A stretch of 64,000 nt of DNA from JANMJD01 sp963828405 (GTDB lineage: Bacteria > Actinomycetota > Acidimicrobiia > Acidimicrobiales > Ilumatobacteraceae), in NCBI GenBank assembly GCA_963828405.1, contig CAWHEG010000031.1, positions 2,232,001-2,296,000 on the forward strand. Direction: 5' to 3'. Each line of letters begins with the position of its first letter. Within the stretch, counting starts at the first letter, position 1. Made by a program: the position numbers and the translations under genes. Below, one piece after another: positions 36,967 to 45,558 of this stretch. The notes beneath the pieces were generated by a model. The model ran no database searches, was not told the DNA's origin, and saw only the letters and a list, made by a program, of their open reading frames with translations.

Positions 36967-38178
36967 TCACGGCACCCCGATTCCTTCGGGCAGGCGGTCG
37001 CGGTTCCAGCCGAGGAGGGCGATCGCCTGGCGGCAGGCGAAGCGGTCGGTCATTCCGGCGACGTAGGCGACCGCGGAGTGGAGCGCGGCCGGGCCCCCCG
37101 CCTCGATGCCCTCCGAGCGATCGGCCGGCAGGTGGTTGGGGCGGTCGGCATAGTGCTCGACCAGCGCCCGCAGCAGCGGGATGACGGCAGCGGACTGGGC
37201 GCGCGACGCCGGACGCAGGTAGACGTGCGAGTAGTTGAACGCCCGGAACGCGGCGAGCGTCTGCGCCGCGTCGCTGGCCATCCCGATCCGGCCCGTCTCG
37301 GCCGCCGCCCCGATCAGCGCCCCGATGAAGAAGCGCAGCTGGCGGGAACGGGTGACCCCGCTGGGCGAGCTCACCTCGACCGGCAACATCTCGGGAGTGA
37401 CGATGCCGGAGGCGACCGCGTCCTCGAAGTCGTGGCACACATAGGCGATGCGGTCGGCCCACGAGACCACCTCGCCCTCGGGCGTGGCCGGAGACGGGCG
37501 CGACCAGGAATGGTTGCGGATGCCGTCGAGCGTCTGGCCGCACAGGTTGAGCGGGGCGAGGGTGACATCGGCACCCCAGAGCGCATGGTTGTAGCCGCCG
37601 GGCACGTAGGGCGACAGGGCGTCTTCGCTGGCATGGCCTCCGGGGCCGTGCCCGCAGTCGTGGCCGAGGGCGATGGCCTCGGTGAGCGCCACGTTGAGAC
37701 CGAGGGCGCGGGCGACGGCCGTGGCCACCTGGGCCACCTCGAGCGCGTGGGTCAGCCGGGTGCGCTGATGGTCGTCGGGGAAGATGACCACCTGGGTCTT
37801 GCCCGCCAGACGCCGGAAGGCAGCGGCGTGCAGGATGCGGTCGCGATCCCGCTCGAAACACGTACGCCACGGGTCGGGCTCCTCGCCGGCGAGGCGATCA
37901 CCGGCAGCGCTCGCCCGGGTGGCCAGCGGGGCGAGCATGTCGTGCTCGACCGCCTCGCGCCGCGCCCGTTCGACGGTGTCGTGGCCCCCCGGGCCGGCCC
38001 ACGAGTCGGCGTGGGCGACGACGAGGTCGCCACCCGCAACCCCCGCCATGGTGGCGGCCCAACGCCGGGCCCGGTCGGCCATCCCCGCATCGGGCGAGCC
38101 GGCGGGCCCGGGAACCGGTGCGGCATCCGGCGCTGGGCCCGATCGGCGGTCGGCGGTGGTCGATTCGCTGTCGCTCAT
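36967..38178 (-). CDS. dgt: Deoxyguanosinetriphosphate triphosphohydrolase-like protein
   Basis: The 403-residue HD-domain phosphohydrolase would remove tripolyphosphate from dNTPs. The metal site is visible as His in RTRLTHALEVAQ and the HD pair in IALGHDCGHGPGGHASED, with FRRLAGKTQV before it and WADRIAYVCHDFEDAV after it, as in Dgt-like proteins. The first 30 residues are a Ser/Pro/Ala-rich tail. The gene is on the strand opposite to rpmA and obgE, which it separates, and a TACCCT box lies 8 nt before its ATG. Substrate choice (dGTP or broader) cannot be judged. Confidence 0.85.
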   Translation of the reverse strand: MSDSESTTADRRSGPAPDAAPVPGPAGSPDAGMADRARRWAATMAGVAGGDLVVAHADSWAGPGGHDTVERARREAVEHDMLAPLATRASAAGDRLAGEEPDPWRTCFERDRDRILHAAAFRRLAGKTQVVIFPDDHQRTRLTHALEVAQVATAVARALGLNVALTEAIALGHDCGHGPGGHASEDALSPYVPGGYNHALWGADVTLAPLNLCGQTLDGIRNHSWSRPSPATPEGEVVSWADRIAYVCHDFEDAVASGIVTPEMLPVEVSSPSGVTRSRQLRFFIGALIGAAAETGRIGMASDAAQTLAAFRAFNYSHVYLRPASRAQSAAVIPLLRALVEHYADRPNHLPADRSEGIEAGGPAALHSAVAYVAGMTDRFACRQAIALLGWNRDRLPEGIGVP

Positions 38179-38186
38179 CGTCGACC

Positions 38187-38192
38187 AGGGTA
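38187..38192 (-). promoter_or_regulatory. TANNNT -10 box (leaderless type) of dgt
   Basis: TACCCT on the minus strand ends 8 nt before the ATG at 38178. It lies back-to-back with the obgE box in a 56-bp intergenic region. Confidence 0.5.
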
Positions 38193-38217
38193 CCGAGGGG
38201 GTGTGCCGGAGTGGAGG

Positions 38218-38223
38218 TAGCCT
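38218..38223 (+). promoter_or_regulatory. TANNNT -10 box (leaderless type) of obgE
   Basis: TAGCCT ends 11 nt before the ATG at 38235. Confidence 0.45.
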
Positions 38224-38234
38224 CGAACGGCGCT

Positions 38235-39476
38235 ATGGCCGGCTTTGTCGATGAATCCCAACTGAACGTGCGCGGCGGCGACGGAGGCGCGGGATGTGTC
38301 TCGTTCCGACGTGAGGGTCCGGTCGTGATGGGCGGGCCGAACGGCGGCGACGGCGGTAGAGGCGGCGACGTCTGGCTCGTCGCCGACCGTAACATCTCGT
38401 CGTTGCTCGCCTTCCGCGACCATCCGCACCGTCGGGCCGGTGACGGAGTCCACGGCAAGGGCAAGGACATGCACGGCAAGTCGGGCAACGACCTGATCGT
38501 CCACGTCCCCGAAGGCACCGTCGCCCGCGACCTGTACTCGGGCGAGGTGCTCGCCGACCTCGTCCATCATGGGGACCGCTGGCTGGCGGCACCGGGAGGG
38601 CGGGGCGGGCGGGGGAACGCCCGGTTCCTGTCCAACCGGCGCCGGGCCCCGTCGTTCGCCGAGCAGGGCGAGCACGGTGCCGAGAAGTGGCTCAAGCTCG
38701 AGTTGAAGCTGATGGCGGATGTCGCCCTCGTCGGCTTCCCGAACGCCGGCAAGAGCACGTTCATCTCCACGATCTCGGCCGCCAAGCCGAAGGTCGCCGA
38801 CTATGCGTTCACCACGCTGGAACCTCATCTCGGCGTCGTCCGCCTCGATGAGTCGACCGATTTCATCGTCGCCGACATCCCCGGCCTGATCGAGGGGGCG
38901 AGCGAGGGCAGGGGGCTCGGCCACCAGTTCCTCCGGCACATCGAACGGGCCCGCGTGCTGTGCGTCCTCGTCGACCTCGCCAACCTCGACGACGGCATGA
39001 CCCCCGAGCACCAGGAGGAGGTCCTGCTGCACGAGTTGGGGGCCTACAAGCCCGAGTTGCTCGATCGGCCCCGACTGGTCGTCGGGAGCAAGAGCGACGT
39101 GCAGCTGCACGACTGGGACGGGCCCGTGATGTCGGCCGCCACGGGTGATGGCGTCCGGGCGGTCGTCGGCAGGCTCGCCAGCCTCGTCGCCGAGGCCCGT
39201 CGCGACGAGCGGTCGGGGGAGGCGTACGTCATCCTGCGCCCCGAGCCCGAAGGTGTCTACGTCGAACGTGTCGGCGACAACGAGTACCGGGTGCACGGCC
39301 GGGCGGCCGAGCGGACGGTCGCCCTCAACGACCTCACCAACCCCGACGCGCTCGCCTTCGTCGATCTGCGTCTGAAGCGGCTCGGGGTGGGTCGCCTGCT
39401 CGCCCGGGCCGGAGCCCTGGAGGGCGACACGGTGTCGATCGGGGCCTTCAGCTTCGATTACCAGCCCGACCGGTGA
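38235..39476 (+). CDS. obgE: Ribosome-associated GTPase ObgE/CgtA
   Basis: The 413-residue essential GTPase acts in 50S assembly and stress control. The Obg fold at the N-terminus is Gly-rich (GGDGGAGCVSFRRE, GGDGGRGGDVW, GGRGGRGNARF). The G domain has G1 GFPNAGKST at about 167, G3 DIPGLIEGA and G4-like GSKSD, and the C-terminal OCT domain (EPEGVYVERVGDNEYRVHGR) is present. The expected NKxD of G4 reads SKSD here. The start is ATG 38235. proB follows after 25 bp, the usual actinobacterial order. Confidence 0.95.
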   Translation: MAGFVDESQLNVRGGDGGAGCVSFRREGPVVMGGPNGGDGGRGGDVWLVADRNISSLLAFRDHPHRRAGDGVHGKGKDMHGKSGNDLIVHVPEGTVARDLYSGEVLADLVHHGDRWLAAPGGRGGRGNARFLSNRRRAPSFAEQGEHGAEKWLKLELKLMADVALVGFPNAGKSTFISTISAAKPKVADYAFTTLEPHLGVVRLDESTDFIVADIPGLIEGASEGRGLGHQFLRHIERARVLCVLVDLANLDDGMTPEHQEEVLLHELGAYKPELLDRPRLVVGSKSDVQLHDWDGPVMSAATGDGVRAVVGRLASLVAEARRDERSGEAYVILRPEPEGVYVERVGDNEYRVHGRAAERTVALNDLTNPDALAFVDLRLKRLGVGRLLARAGALEGDTVSIGAFSFDYQPDR

Positions 39477-39501
39477 GCCCCGTGAACGTCGGGGGTCTGC
39501 G

Positions 39502-40590
39502 GTGAGCCGGGTCATCGCCAAAGTGGGGACGTCGTCGATCACCGATCACCTCGGCGTGATCGACCGCCAGGCGATCGCCGAGCTGTGCGACCAGGCCGCT
39601 CGGCTGCGCGCCGCCGGTCACGAGGTCGTGCTCGTGTCGTCGGGAGCGGTGTCGGCCGGAGTCGCCGCGCTCGGGCTGACCACCCGGCCGACGGACATGC
39701 CGACGCTCCAGGCCCTGGCCGCCGCCGGCCAGTCGCGCCTGATGGAGGTGTACAACGCCGAACTCGCCGACCGGGGCCTGGTGGGTGCTCAGGTGCTCGT
39801 GGTCCCGACCGACTTCATCAACCGGCGCCAGTACCTCCACGCCCGCCAGACGCTCAACCGGTTGCTCGAGCTGGGGTGCGTGCCGGTCGTCAACGAGAAC
39901 GACGCGATCGCCTCGGACGGCATCCGTTGGGGGGACAACGACCGGATCGCCGCGTTGATCTCGCACCTGATCAGCGCCGACGTGATGGTCCTGCTCACCG
40001 ACACTGCGGGTCTGCACACCAGCGACCCTCGGCTCGACCCGAACGCCCGGCTGATCGAGCTCGTTCGCGCCGACGACCCGTTGCTCGCCGTCGCTGCCGG
40101 GCGCTCGGGCTCCAGCCGGGGCAGCGGTGGGATGGCCTCGAAGCTGCGTGCCGCGCGTATCGCCAGCTGGTCGGGTGTGCGGGCGGTGATCGCCCAAGCC
40201 GGCCGTCCCGACGTGGTGGTCGATGCGGTCGCCGGGACCGTCGGCGTCGGCACGACGTTCGAGCCGCATGACCGACGGATGTCGGCACGCAAGCTGTGGA
40301 TCGGATTCGCCAGCGCCGTCAACGGCACGCTGGTGATCGACGAGGGGGCCCGGCGAGCCCTCGTCGAACGCAACACGTCGTTGCTCCCTGCCGGGGTGAT
40401 CCAGGTTCGTGGCGACTTCGACGAGGGCGACACCGTCGAGGTGATCACCGCGGCCGGGGTCGCCGTCGCCCGCGGGATGGTGACCGTCGACACCGCGACC
40501 GCTCTGCGGATGGCCGGTCGGCGCACGTCGGAGCTGTCCTCGGAGGTCGCCCACGAGCTCGTCCACCGCGACGACCTCGTGATCCTTTAG
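39502..40590 (+). CDS. proB: Glutamate 5-kinase
   Basis: ProB phosphorylates glutamate in the first step of proline synthesis. The 362-residue protein has the amino-acid kinase domain (VIAKVGTSSIT, VLVSSGAVSAG, PVVNENDAI, WGDNDRIAALIS, LLTDTAGLHTSDPR) and, from about residue 275, a C-terminal PUA domain (GTLVIDEGARRALVERNTSLLPAGV), as in the long form of the enzyme. The GTG start at 39502 is consistent with the family N-terminus. A tandem repeat array starts 13 bp after its stop. Confidence 0.93.
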   Translation: MSRVIAKVGTSSITDHLGVIDRQAIAELCDQAARLRAAGHEVVLVSSGAVSAGVAALGLTTRPTDMPTLQALAAAGQSRLMEVYNAELADRGLVGAQVLVVPTDFINRRQYLHARQTLNRLLELGCVPVVNENDAIASDGIRWGDNDRIAALISHLISADVMVLLTDTAGLHTSDPRLDPNARLIELVRADDPLLAVAAGRSGSSRGSGGMASKLRAARIASWSGVRAVIAQAGRPDVVVDAVAGTVGVGTTFEPHDRRMSARKLWIGFASAVNGTLVIDEGARRALVERNTSLLPAGVIQVRGDFDEGDTVEVITAAGVAVARGMVTVDTATALRMAGRRTSELSSEVAHELVHRDDLVIL

Positions 40591-40603
40591 CTGGTGTTGG
40601 GGA

Positions 40604-40880
40604 CTGGCCTCCGCTCCCTGCGGTCGCTTTGGCCGCTCCCCAACGGCCTCGCTGCGCCTGGCGGCGCGGGCGCTCGGCGGGTGGGTCGGGTGGGGCTGGC
40701 CTCTGCTCGCTGCGGTCGCTTTGGCCGCTCCCCAACGGCCTCGCTGCGCCTGGCGGCGCGGGCGCTCGGCGGGTTGGGTCGGGTGGGGCTGGCCTCTGCT
40801 CGCTGCGGTCGCTTTGGCCGCTCCCCAACGGCCTCGCTGCGCCTGGCGGCGCGGGCGCTCGGCGGGCGCGGTCGGGTGCG
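40604..40880. repeat. Three copies of a 92-93 bp intergenic tandem repeat
   Basis: Units begin at 40604, 40696 and 40789, each reading CTGGCCTC(T/C)GCTC(G/C)CTGCGG and ending in TGCGCCTGGCGGCGCGGGCG and CTCGGCGGG. Copies differ at few positions, mostly in copy 1 and the unit ends. The second half of the unit is shared with the four-copy array at 62895-63263. The array fills the space between proB and pspA. No ORF in it is credible. Confidence 0.9.
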
Positions 40881-40881
40881 G

Positions 40882-41658
40882 TCAGGCGGGGCCGGGCTGG
40901 GGCTCGGGGGCCGGCTCGGCGGCGGCGGGGGCCGGGGCGTCGAGACCGAGTTCGCTGCGCAACTGCGAGAGGCGGCCCTGGGCCTCGACATCGGCGGTCG
41001 CCTGCTCGATCTCGAGGATGCTGGCATCGACAGTCTGGCTGCTCAGCTCGGCGGTCGCCGAGGCCTTGGCATAGCGGTCCTCGATCTTCGACTTGATCTC
41101 GTCGAAGGTCGGCACGTCGTCGCCCAGGGTCTGGTTCATCTGAGCCATCGCCTTGTTCATCTCTTCCTGCATCTTGGCCTGGTCGAGCTGCGACAGCAGT
41201 TTGGACTTCTCGGCGATCTTGCGCTCGAGGAGCATCGAGTTCTGCCGGACCGCGGCCTTCGCCTGGTCGGACGCCTGCGTGGCGGCGATGGCGATGGCCT
41301 TCTGGCTCTCGATGTCCTTCTCCACCTGGACGAGGCGTCCGGCGAGGGTCTCGGCTGCCGAGGTGTAGCGCGTCGCCGTCGTCGCGTCACCCTTCTTCGT
41401 GGCGTCCGCAGCCATCAGGAGTGCCTGGCGGGCCTGGGCGTTGAGCTTGGCCAACTCGTCCATCTTCGAGTTCAGGCTCATCTCCGACTTCTTCTGGTTG
41501 GCGATGACGCTGGCGGCCTGCTGGCGCAGTCGAAGATCCTGATCGCGCGCCTCGGTGATGGTCTGCTCGAGCTGGACCTTCGGGTCGGCAGCTTCGTTGA
41601 ACTTCCCGGTGAGCTTGGCGGTCGCGTACTTCCACCAGCGCCTGATGAGCTTGAACAT
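40882..41658 (-). CDS. pspA: PspA/IM30-family membrane-remodelling protein
   Basis: The 258-residue protein is almost entirely a coiled coil after a short amphipathic start (MFKLIRRWWKYATAKLTGKF). It has the PspA-type ADPKVQLEQTITEARDQDLRL and long Ala/Gln/Lys-rich helices up to about 235, then a Pro/Ala tail. PspA-family proteins bind stressed membranes from the cytoplasmic side. A TAGAGT box 6 nt before the ATG at 41658 suggests a leaderless transcript. The stop lies 1-2 bp from the repeat array. Confidence 0.85.
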   Translation of the reverse strand: MFKLIRRWWKYATAKLTGKFNEAADPKVQLEQTITEARDQDLRLRQQAASVIANQKKSEMSLNSKMDELAKLNAQARQALLMAADATKKGDATTATRYTSAAETLAGRLVQVEKDIESQKAIAIAATQASDQAKAAVRQNSMLLERKIAEKSKLLSQLDQAKMQEEMNKAMAQMNQTLGDDVPTFDEIKSKIEDRYAKASATAELSSQTVDASILEIEQATADVEAQGRLSQLRSELGLDAPAPAAAEPAPEPQPGPA

Positions 41659-42148
41659 GCGAGCACTCTACGGCGTGGGACGAGCCGTCTGCGAGCATCA
41701 GCCAGAGAGTCCCGATCCGCATCGCTCGGCGAGGGTCGTCGCGGACCGGCCTCGAATCGACTTCGGTGGTCCCGCCCGCCAGGTGGTCCCGACGGTCAGC
41801 AGGCGGCGTCTTCGCGGGAATTGAGGCCCATGTCTAGATGTTCTCTCCCAGCGTGTGGCAGACTAGGCACAAAGGGTGAGAAACTAGCGAACTTCGGACG
41901 GGATCTGGGTCAGAATACTTAGATGACGAACACGTTCAGGACTCATAGGAGCACTAGCGTGCGCCGGGTGAACGGCCGAGCACAAGATGTCGGTGAGTGA
42001 TCGGAAGGTGTGGTTTGGTCACCCCAGGTTGTCGGGGTGCATAAGCGCACGCTGTGATTAAAGACCGCTCTAGGTGAGATAGAGTGCTGGCCGTTCGTCG
42101 AGTTCACCCCGATCAACATCGAAGCGGACAATGGGACAGGAGAAGGCA
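41659..42148. other. Long intergenic region between divergent pspA and divIVA-like genes
   Basis: The stretch is less GC-rich than its neighbours and holds no credible ORF. The pspA promoter box is at 41665-41670 (TAGAGT on the minus strand). A TAGAGT on the plus strand near 42076 could serve the downstream gene, which has its own ribosome-binding site (AGGAG at 42138). The space is unusually long for this compact genome, so other regulatory sites or a small RNA are possible, but I can point to none. Confidence 0.4.
41665..41670 (-). promoter_or_regulatory. TANNNT -10 box (leaderless type) of pspA
   Basis: TAGAGT on the minus strand ends 6 nt before the ATG at 41658. Confidence 0.5.
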
Positions 42149-43063
42149 ATGGAAGAGCAGGACGAGATCGTTTCGACACCGTCGGGCCAGACGTTCCGCT
42201 TGGTGCGGCGCGGGTACGACCCGGCCGAGGTGCAGGCGTTCGCCTACGCGGTCGTCGAGGAGATCAGCAGCCTTCGGGAGCAGAACACCAGCCTGGCCAC
42301 CCGGCTCGCCGAGGTCGAGGCCCGACCGGCCTCGACCACGCCGGCCGTTGTCGACGAGGCCGCCGTGGCCACCTTCCTCGGCGAGGAATCGCTGCGGGTG
42401 ATGGCCGCGGTCCGCAACGCCGCCGAGGAGATCCGTGGCAAGTCCGACGCGGCCGCGGCTGCGATGCTCAAGAAGGCCGAGGACGATGCGACCGCCACGA
42501 CGCGCCGCGCCGAGGAGCACGCCGCTCGCATCCGGCGTGAGGCCGAGGAGGCCGTCCACCTCAGTCGCGAGGAGGCCGACGAGTATGCCGTGAGCGTTCG
42601 CGGACACGCCGACGGCGCGATCGCGGCGGCCCGGTCCGAGGCCACAGCGTACGCCGACAGCGTGCGGGAGGCGGCGGACCGCGATTCGGCCCAGCGCCGC
42701 GCCGAGGCCGAAGCGGAGGCGAATCGTCTGCTCGGCGACGCCCGCGAGCAGCGCTCCGAGATGCTCGGGGCGCTCAATGCCCGGCGCGATCGGATCGCTG
42801 CCGACATCGAGCGGATGATGGCCAGCCGCCGCGTGCTGCTCGAGTCGCTCGATCGGGTCAGGCGGCACGCCGACGAGGCGCTCGGGGCGCTCAACGATGT
42901 CGACGTCGACAGCGTCGAGGCATCGACGCGCACGGATCTCGACGTTCCCAAGTTCCCGTCGTTCCCCCAGATGCCCCCGATCCCCGACTCCCCGGAGTTC
43001 CCCGACTTCCCCGAGTTCACCGGACTGAGCGGACTGAGCGGACTGCACGGGATCGAGAGCTGA
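42149..43063 (+). CDS. DivIVA-like coiled-coil protein
   Basis: The 304-residue protein opens with a DivIVA-type domain (RLVRRGYDPAEVQAFAYAVVEEISSLREQN) and continues as a long Ala/Glu/Arg-rich coiled coil. It ends in a Pro/Phe-rich tail with short repeats (PEFPDFPEF, GLSGLSGL). DivIVA/Wag31-type proteins mark curved membrane and poles and guide wall growth. The length and tail differ from Wag31, so this may be a paralogue. The ATG at 42149 is preferred over ATG 42131 because AGGAG lies 6 nt upstream of it. Confidence 0.7.
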   Translation: MEEQDEIVSTPSGQTFRLVRRGYDPAEVQAFAYAVVEEISSLREQNTSLATRLAEVEARPASTTPAVVDEAAVATFLGEESLRVMAAVRNAAEEIRGKSDAAAAAMLKKAEDDATATTRRAEEHAARIRREAEEAVHLSREEADEYAVSVRGHADGAIAAARSEATAYADSVREAADRDSAQRRAEAEAEANRLLGDAREQRSEMLGALNARRDRIAADIERMMASRRVLLESLDRVRRHADEALGALNDVDVDSVEASTRTDLDVPKFPSFPQMPPIPDSPEFPDFPEFTGLSGLSGLHGIES

Positions 43064-43082
43064 CCCCGGTCGGATTCAGCTC
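43057..43082. terminator. Possible bidirectional terminator hairpin
   Basis: GAGCTGA at 43057-43063 pairs with TCAGCTC at 43076-43082 around a 12-nt loop. It spans the convergent stop codons of the divIVA-like gene and murJ. There is no T-run, so confidence is low. Confidence 0.3.
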
Positions 43083-44683
43083 GCCATCCGGTCCGGGTGG
43101 CGGCGGCTGAGCAACCGGCGGGCGCCGTCCAGGTCCTCGGGGCCGAGCACCTGGAGCACGCCGACGAAGGCGCCGAGACCGACGGTGCCGCCGACGGACA
43201 CGCGCGCCAGCGCCCCCCAGCCGTCGTCGGCGCCCAGCGCCCGGGCCGCCAGCCAGGCGAGCTCGCCGGCCACGACGCCGGCCAGGGCCATCCGGCCGAC
43301 GGAGGCCAGCACTCTCGCCGTCGAGAAGCCCTCGACCTTGTACGAGAGGATCTGCAGCGCCCAGACGGCGCAGATCACGTAGGCGAGCCCGAAGGCCAGC
43401 CCAAGGCCGAGCAGGCCGGTGCGCCCGACCAGGGCGACGGCGAGGGCGAGGTTGATCGAACATTCGACGGCGTTGACGATGAACGGGGTGCGGGCGTCTG
43501 CGTGGGCGTAGAAGCCGCGCAACACGAAGAGGTAGATCGAGAACCCGGCCAGGCCGACCGAGAACCCACCGAGGGCCTCGGCGATCCTTGCCGCATCGGC
43601 AGCGGTCAGCTTGCCGTGCTGCAGCACCACGCCGACGACCGGGCGTCGCAGGGCGAACAGCAAGGCGGCGGCGGGCACCGTCAGCAGGCCGATCGTGCGC
43701 ACGCCGAGCTCGGCCCGATCGATGAACCCGGTCCGATCGTGCCGCTTCACCCGCCGTGCCAGATCGGGGACGAACGTGGTGGTGATCGACATGGCGAGCA
43801 GGCCGTGAGGCAGTTGGAAGATGGTGAACGCCCGGGTGTACGCCGACTGGTCGCCGCTGCCCGGTGAGGCGAGGTTCTTGATCACGATCGCCGTGATCAC
43901 GTTGGCGGCGGCGTAGCCGAGCGTCCAACCCGAGAGACGGAACATCTGTCGAACGGCGGGATGGTCGAAACGCGGCCGCCACACCATCCGCACGCCGGCC
44001 CGGCGGACGGCCGGATACATCGACAGGGCCATCACGGCGATCCCGGCCGTGGCGCCCACGGCGAGCGTGCGGCGCAGCGAGGCGTCGCTCAGGGCCTGGA
44101 CGAACGGGTCTCCCGGGACGAGCTCGGCCTGCACGACGAGCAGCGAGCCGATGGTCACGAGGTTGGCGAGCACCGGGCTCCACGCCGCGGCGAAGAACCG
44201 CCGACGGGAGGTGAGGACCGCCCCCCACACGGCAGCGAGGCCGTAGAAGAAGATCTGGACGAGGAAGATGCGGGCCAGCGCCGTGCCGACCGAGCGGAAC
44301 TGCTGGCGGTCGACCGAAGCATCGACGCTCGCCGAGTGGAGGTGGAAGATCAGTGGGGCAGCCACCACGGCGAGCGCCGTGAGACCGGCGAGCACGACGA
44401 GCATGGTGGTGATCACGGCGCCGGTCGCCTCGGCGTCGTCATCCTCCCGGTGGCGGGTGAACATCGGGACGAGGGTGGCCGACAGCACGCCGCCGAGGAG
44501 CAGTTCGTACACGGCATTGGGGGAGTTGTTGGCGCTGTCGTAGGCGTCGGCCAGCGCCGACTGGCCGAGCACCGCAGCCAGGGTGAGGGCCCGCAGCAGT
44601 CCGGTGACACGCGACAGGGCGGTCCCCGTCGCGACGACGAGATTCGACCTCAGCAGCCCGCCCGACGCGTGCTCGTCGCCCAC
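43076..44683 (-). CDS. murJ: Lipid II flippase MurJ (MviN)
   Basis: MurJ moves lipid II across the membrane for wall synthesis. The 535-residue polytopic protein has about 14 membrane segments and family signatures such as SNLVVATGTALSRVTGLLRAL, DAYDSANNSPNAVYELLLGGVLSA and the QLPHGLLAMSITTTFVPDLAR segment. The GTG at 44683 is chosen because it starts 4 bp after the stop of the upstream gene. The longer open frame reaching to 45520 is an artefact of a frame break in that gene. It is the last gene of an operon with the solute-binding/VWA genes. Confidence 0.92.
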   Translation of the reverse strand: MGDEHASGGLLRSNLVVATGTALSRVTGLLRALTLAAVLGQSALADAYDSANNSPNAVYELLLGGVLSATLVPMFTRHREDDDAEATGAVITTMLVVLAGLTALAVVAAPLIFHLHSASVDASVDRQQFRSVGTALARIFLVQIFFYGLAAVWGAVLTSRRRFFAAAWSPVLANLVTIGSLLVVQAELVPGDPFVQALSDASLRRTLAVGATAGIAVMALSMYPAVRRAGVRMVWRPRFDHPAVRQMFRLSGWTLGYAAANVITAIVIKNLASPGSGDQSAYTRAFTIFQLPHGLLAMSITTTFVPDLARRVKRHDRTGFIDRAELGVRTIGLLTVPAAALLFALRRPVVGVVLQHGKLTAADAARIAEALGGFSVGLAGFSIYLFVLRGFYAHADARTPFIVNAVECSINLALAVALVGRTGLLGLGLAFGLAYVICAVWALQILSYKVEGFSTARVLASVGRMALAGVVAGELAWLAARALGADDGWGALARVSVGGTVGLGAFVGVLQVLGPEDLDGARRLLSRRHPDRMAS

Positions 44684-44687
44684 CCGG

Positions 44688-45520
44688 TCAGCCCGACGGC
44701 GGCCATGTCCGGGCCTGGGGTTCGCCAGGCCCCGCCGACTCGGCACGCGCCGACGGATCGGGCATCGGAACGCTCGATCCGTCGGCCGCCCGATCCGTCT
44801 CCTCGAGCGCCTGGCGCAACGCCTCCAGATCGTTGACGATCTCGTCGACATCACCCGACAGGGTGCCCGAGTCGGCCGAGCCGACCGATACCTCGACCGC
44901 TCGGGCGACCAGTTCGTCGAGGCGGGCATCGAGCAGCCGGAGCCGATCGCGGGCGTCGCCCGACACGGCGCGCATCCGGTCCGACGACTGCACCTGGGCC
45001 TCGAGCGAACGGATCGTCGATTCGAGGGCGGGGGAGCTGCCCTGTTCCCGCTGCTGCTGGCGGGCCTCACCGAGTTCGAGCTGGGCTTCGGCCGTGCGCA
45101 GCTGACGTTGGGCCTCGTCGATCGTGTCGCCGCGCCGGGCGATCCGCCAGCAGTCGGCGATGCCGTCATCGAGGCGCGCCCCAGCTCGGCGAGACGGTCG
45201 TGGATCGGACCGGGCGCCGTCGACTCGACGATGCGGTCGTAGCGCAGCTTGGCGTTCTGGGCGCCCTGGACGTAACCGCGCCAGGGCTCGGAGAGGGCGA
45301 AGGCATCGACATCGCCGGGCGATCCGGACCGGTCGCGGGGGATGGCCAGGGCGACGCGGGCGGCCCAGGCAACGGCACCCGCCCCGAGCGCGCCGACGAT
45401 CGGGAGGCCGGCGACGATGCCGGCCGCCGCCGCCGCGCCGAACAGCATGATGCCCAGCGGTGACATCAATGCCCGGGCCACCACGGGCGTGAGGAGGCGA
45501 TCCCGCAAGCTCCGTCTCAT
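44688..45520 (-). pseudogene. Membrane-anchored coiled-coil protein, frame broken
   Basis: From ATG 45520 the frame encodes two hydrophobic segments (LGIMLFGAAAAAGIVAGLPIVG, GAGAVAWAARVALAI) and then PGPIHDRLAELG. It then slips at a GGGG run near 45187. The natural continuation, in the other frame to a TGA at 44688, is a coiled coil (RLDDGIADCWRIARRGDTI ... ARDRLRLLDARLDELVARAVEV) with an acidic tail. One missing G would restore a protein of about 277 residues. The family was not recognised. It follows the SBP-VWA gene by 38 bp and precedes murJ by 4 bp. Confidence 0.6.
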
Positions 45521-45558
45521 CCCGTGCCCATCCCCTCGGTCGTCACCTGGTGCCGGCT

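Noticed and set aside
40604..40880. CRISPR-like array
   Set aside because: Units are contiguous and nearly identical throughout, with no variable spacers and no cas genes nearby.
43076..45520. Single 814-residue MurJ-like protein
   Set aside because: Its N-terminal third is a different gene read partly in the wrong frame; murJ itself starts at GTG 44683.
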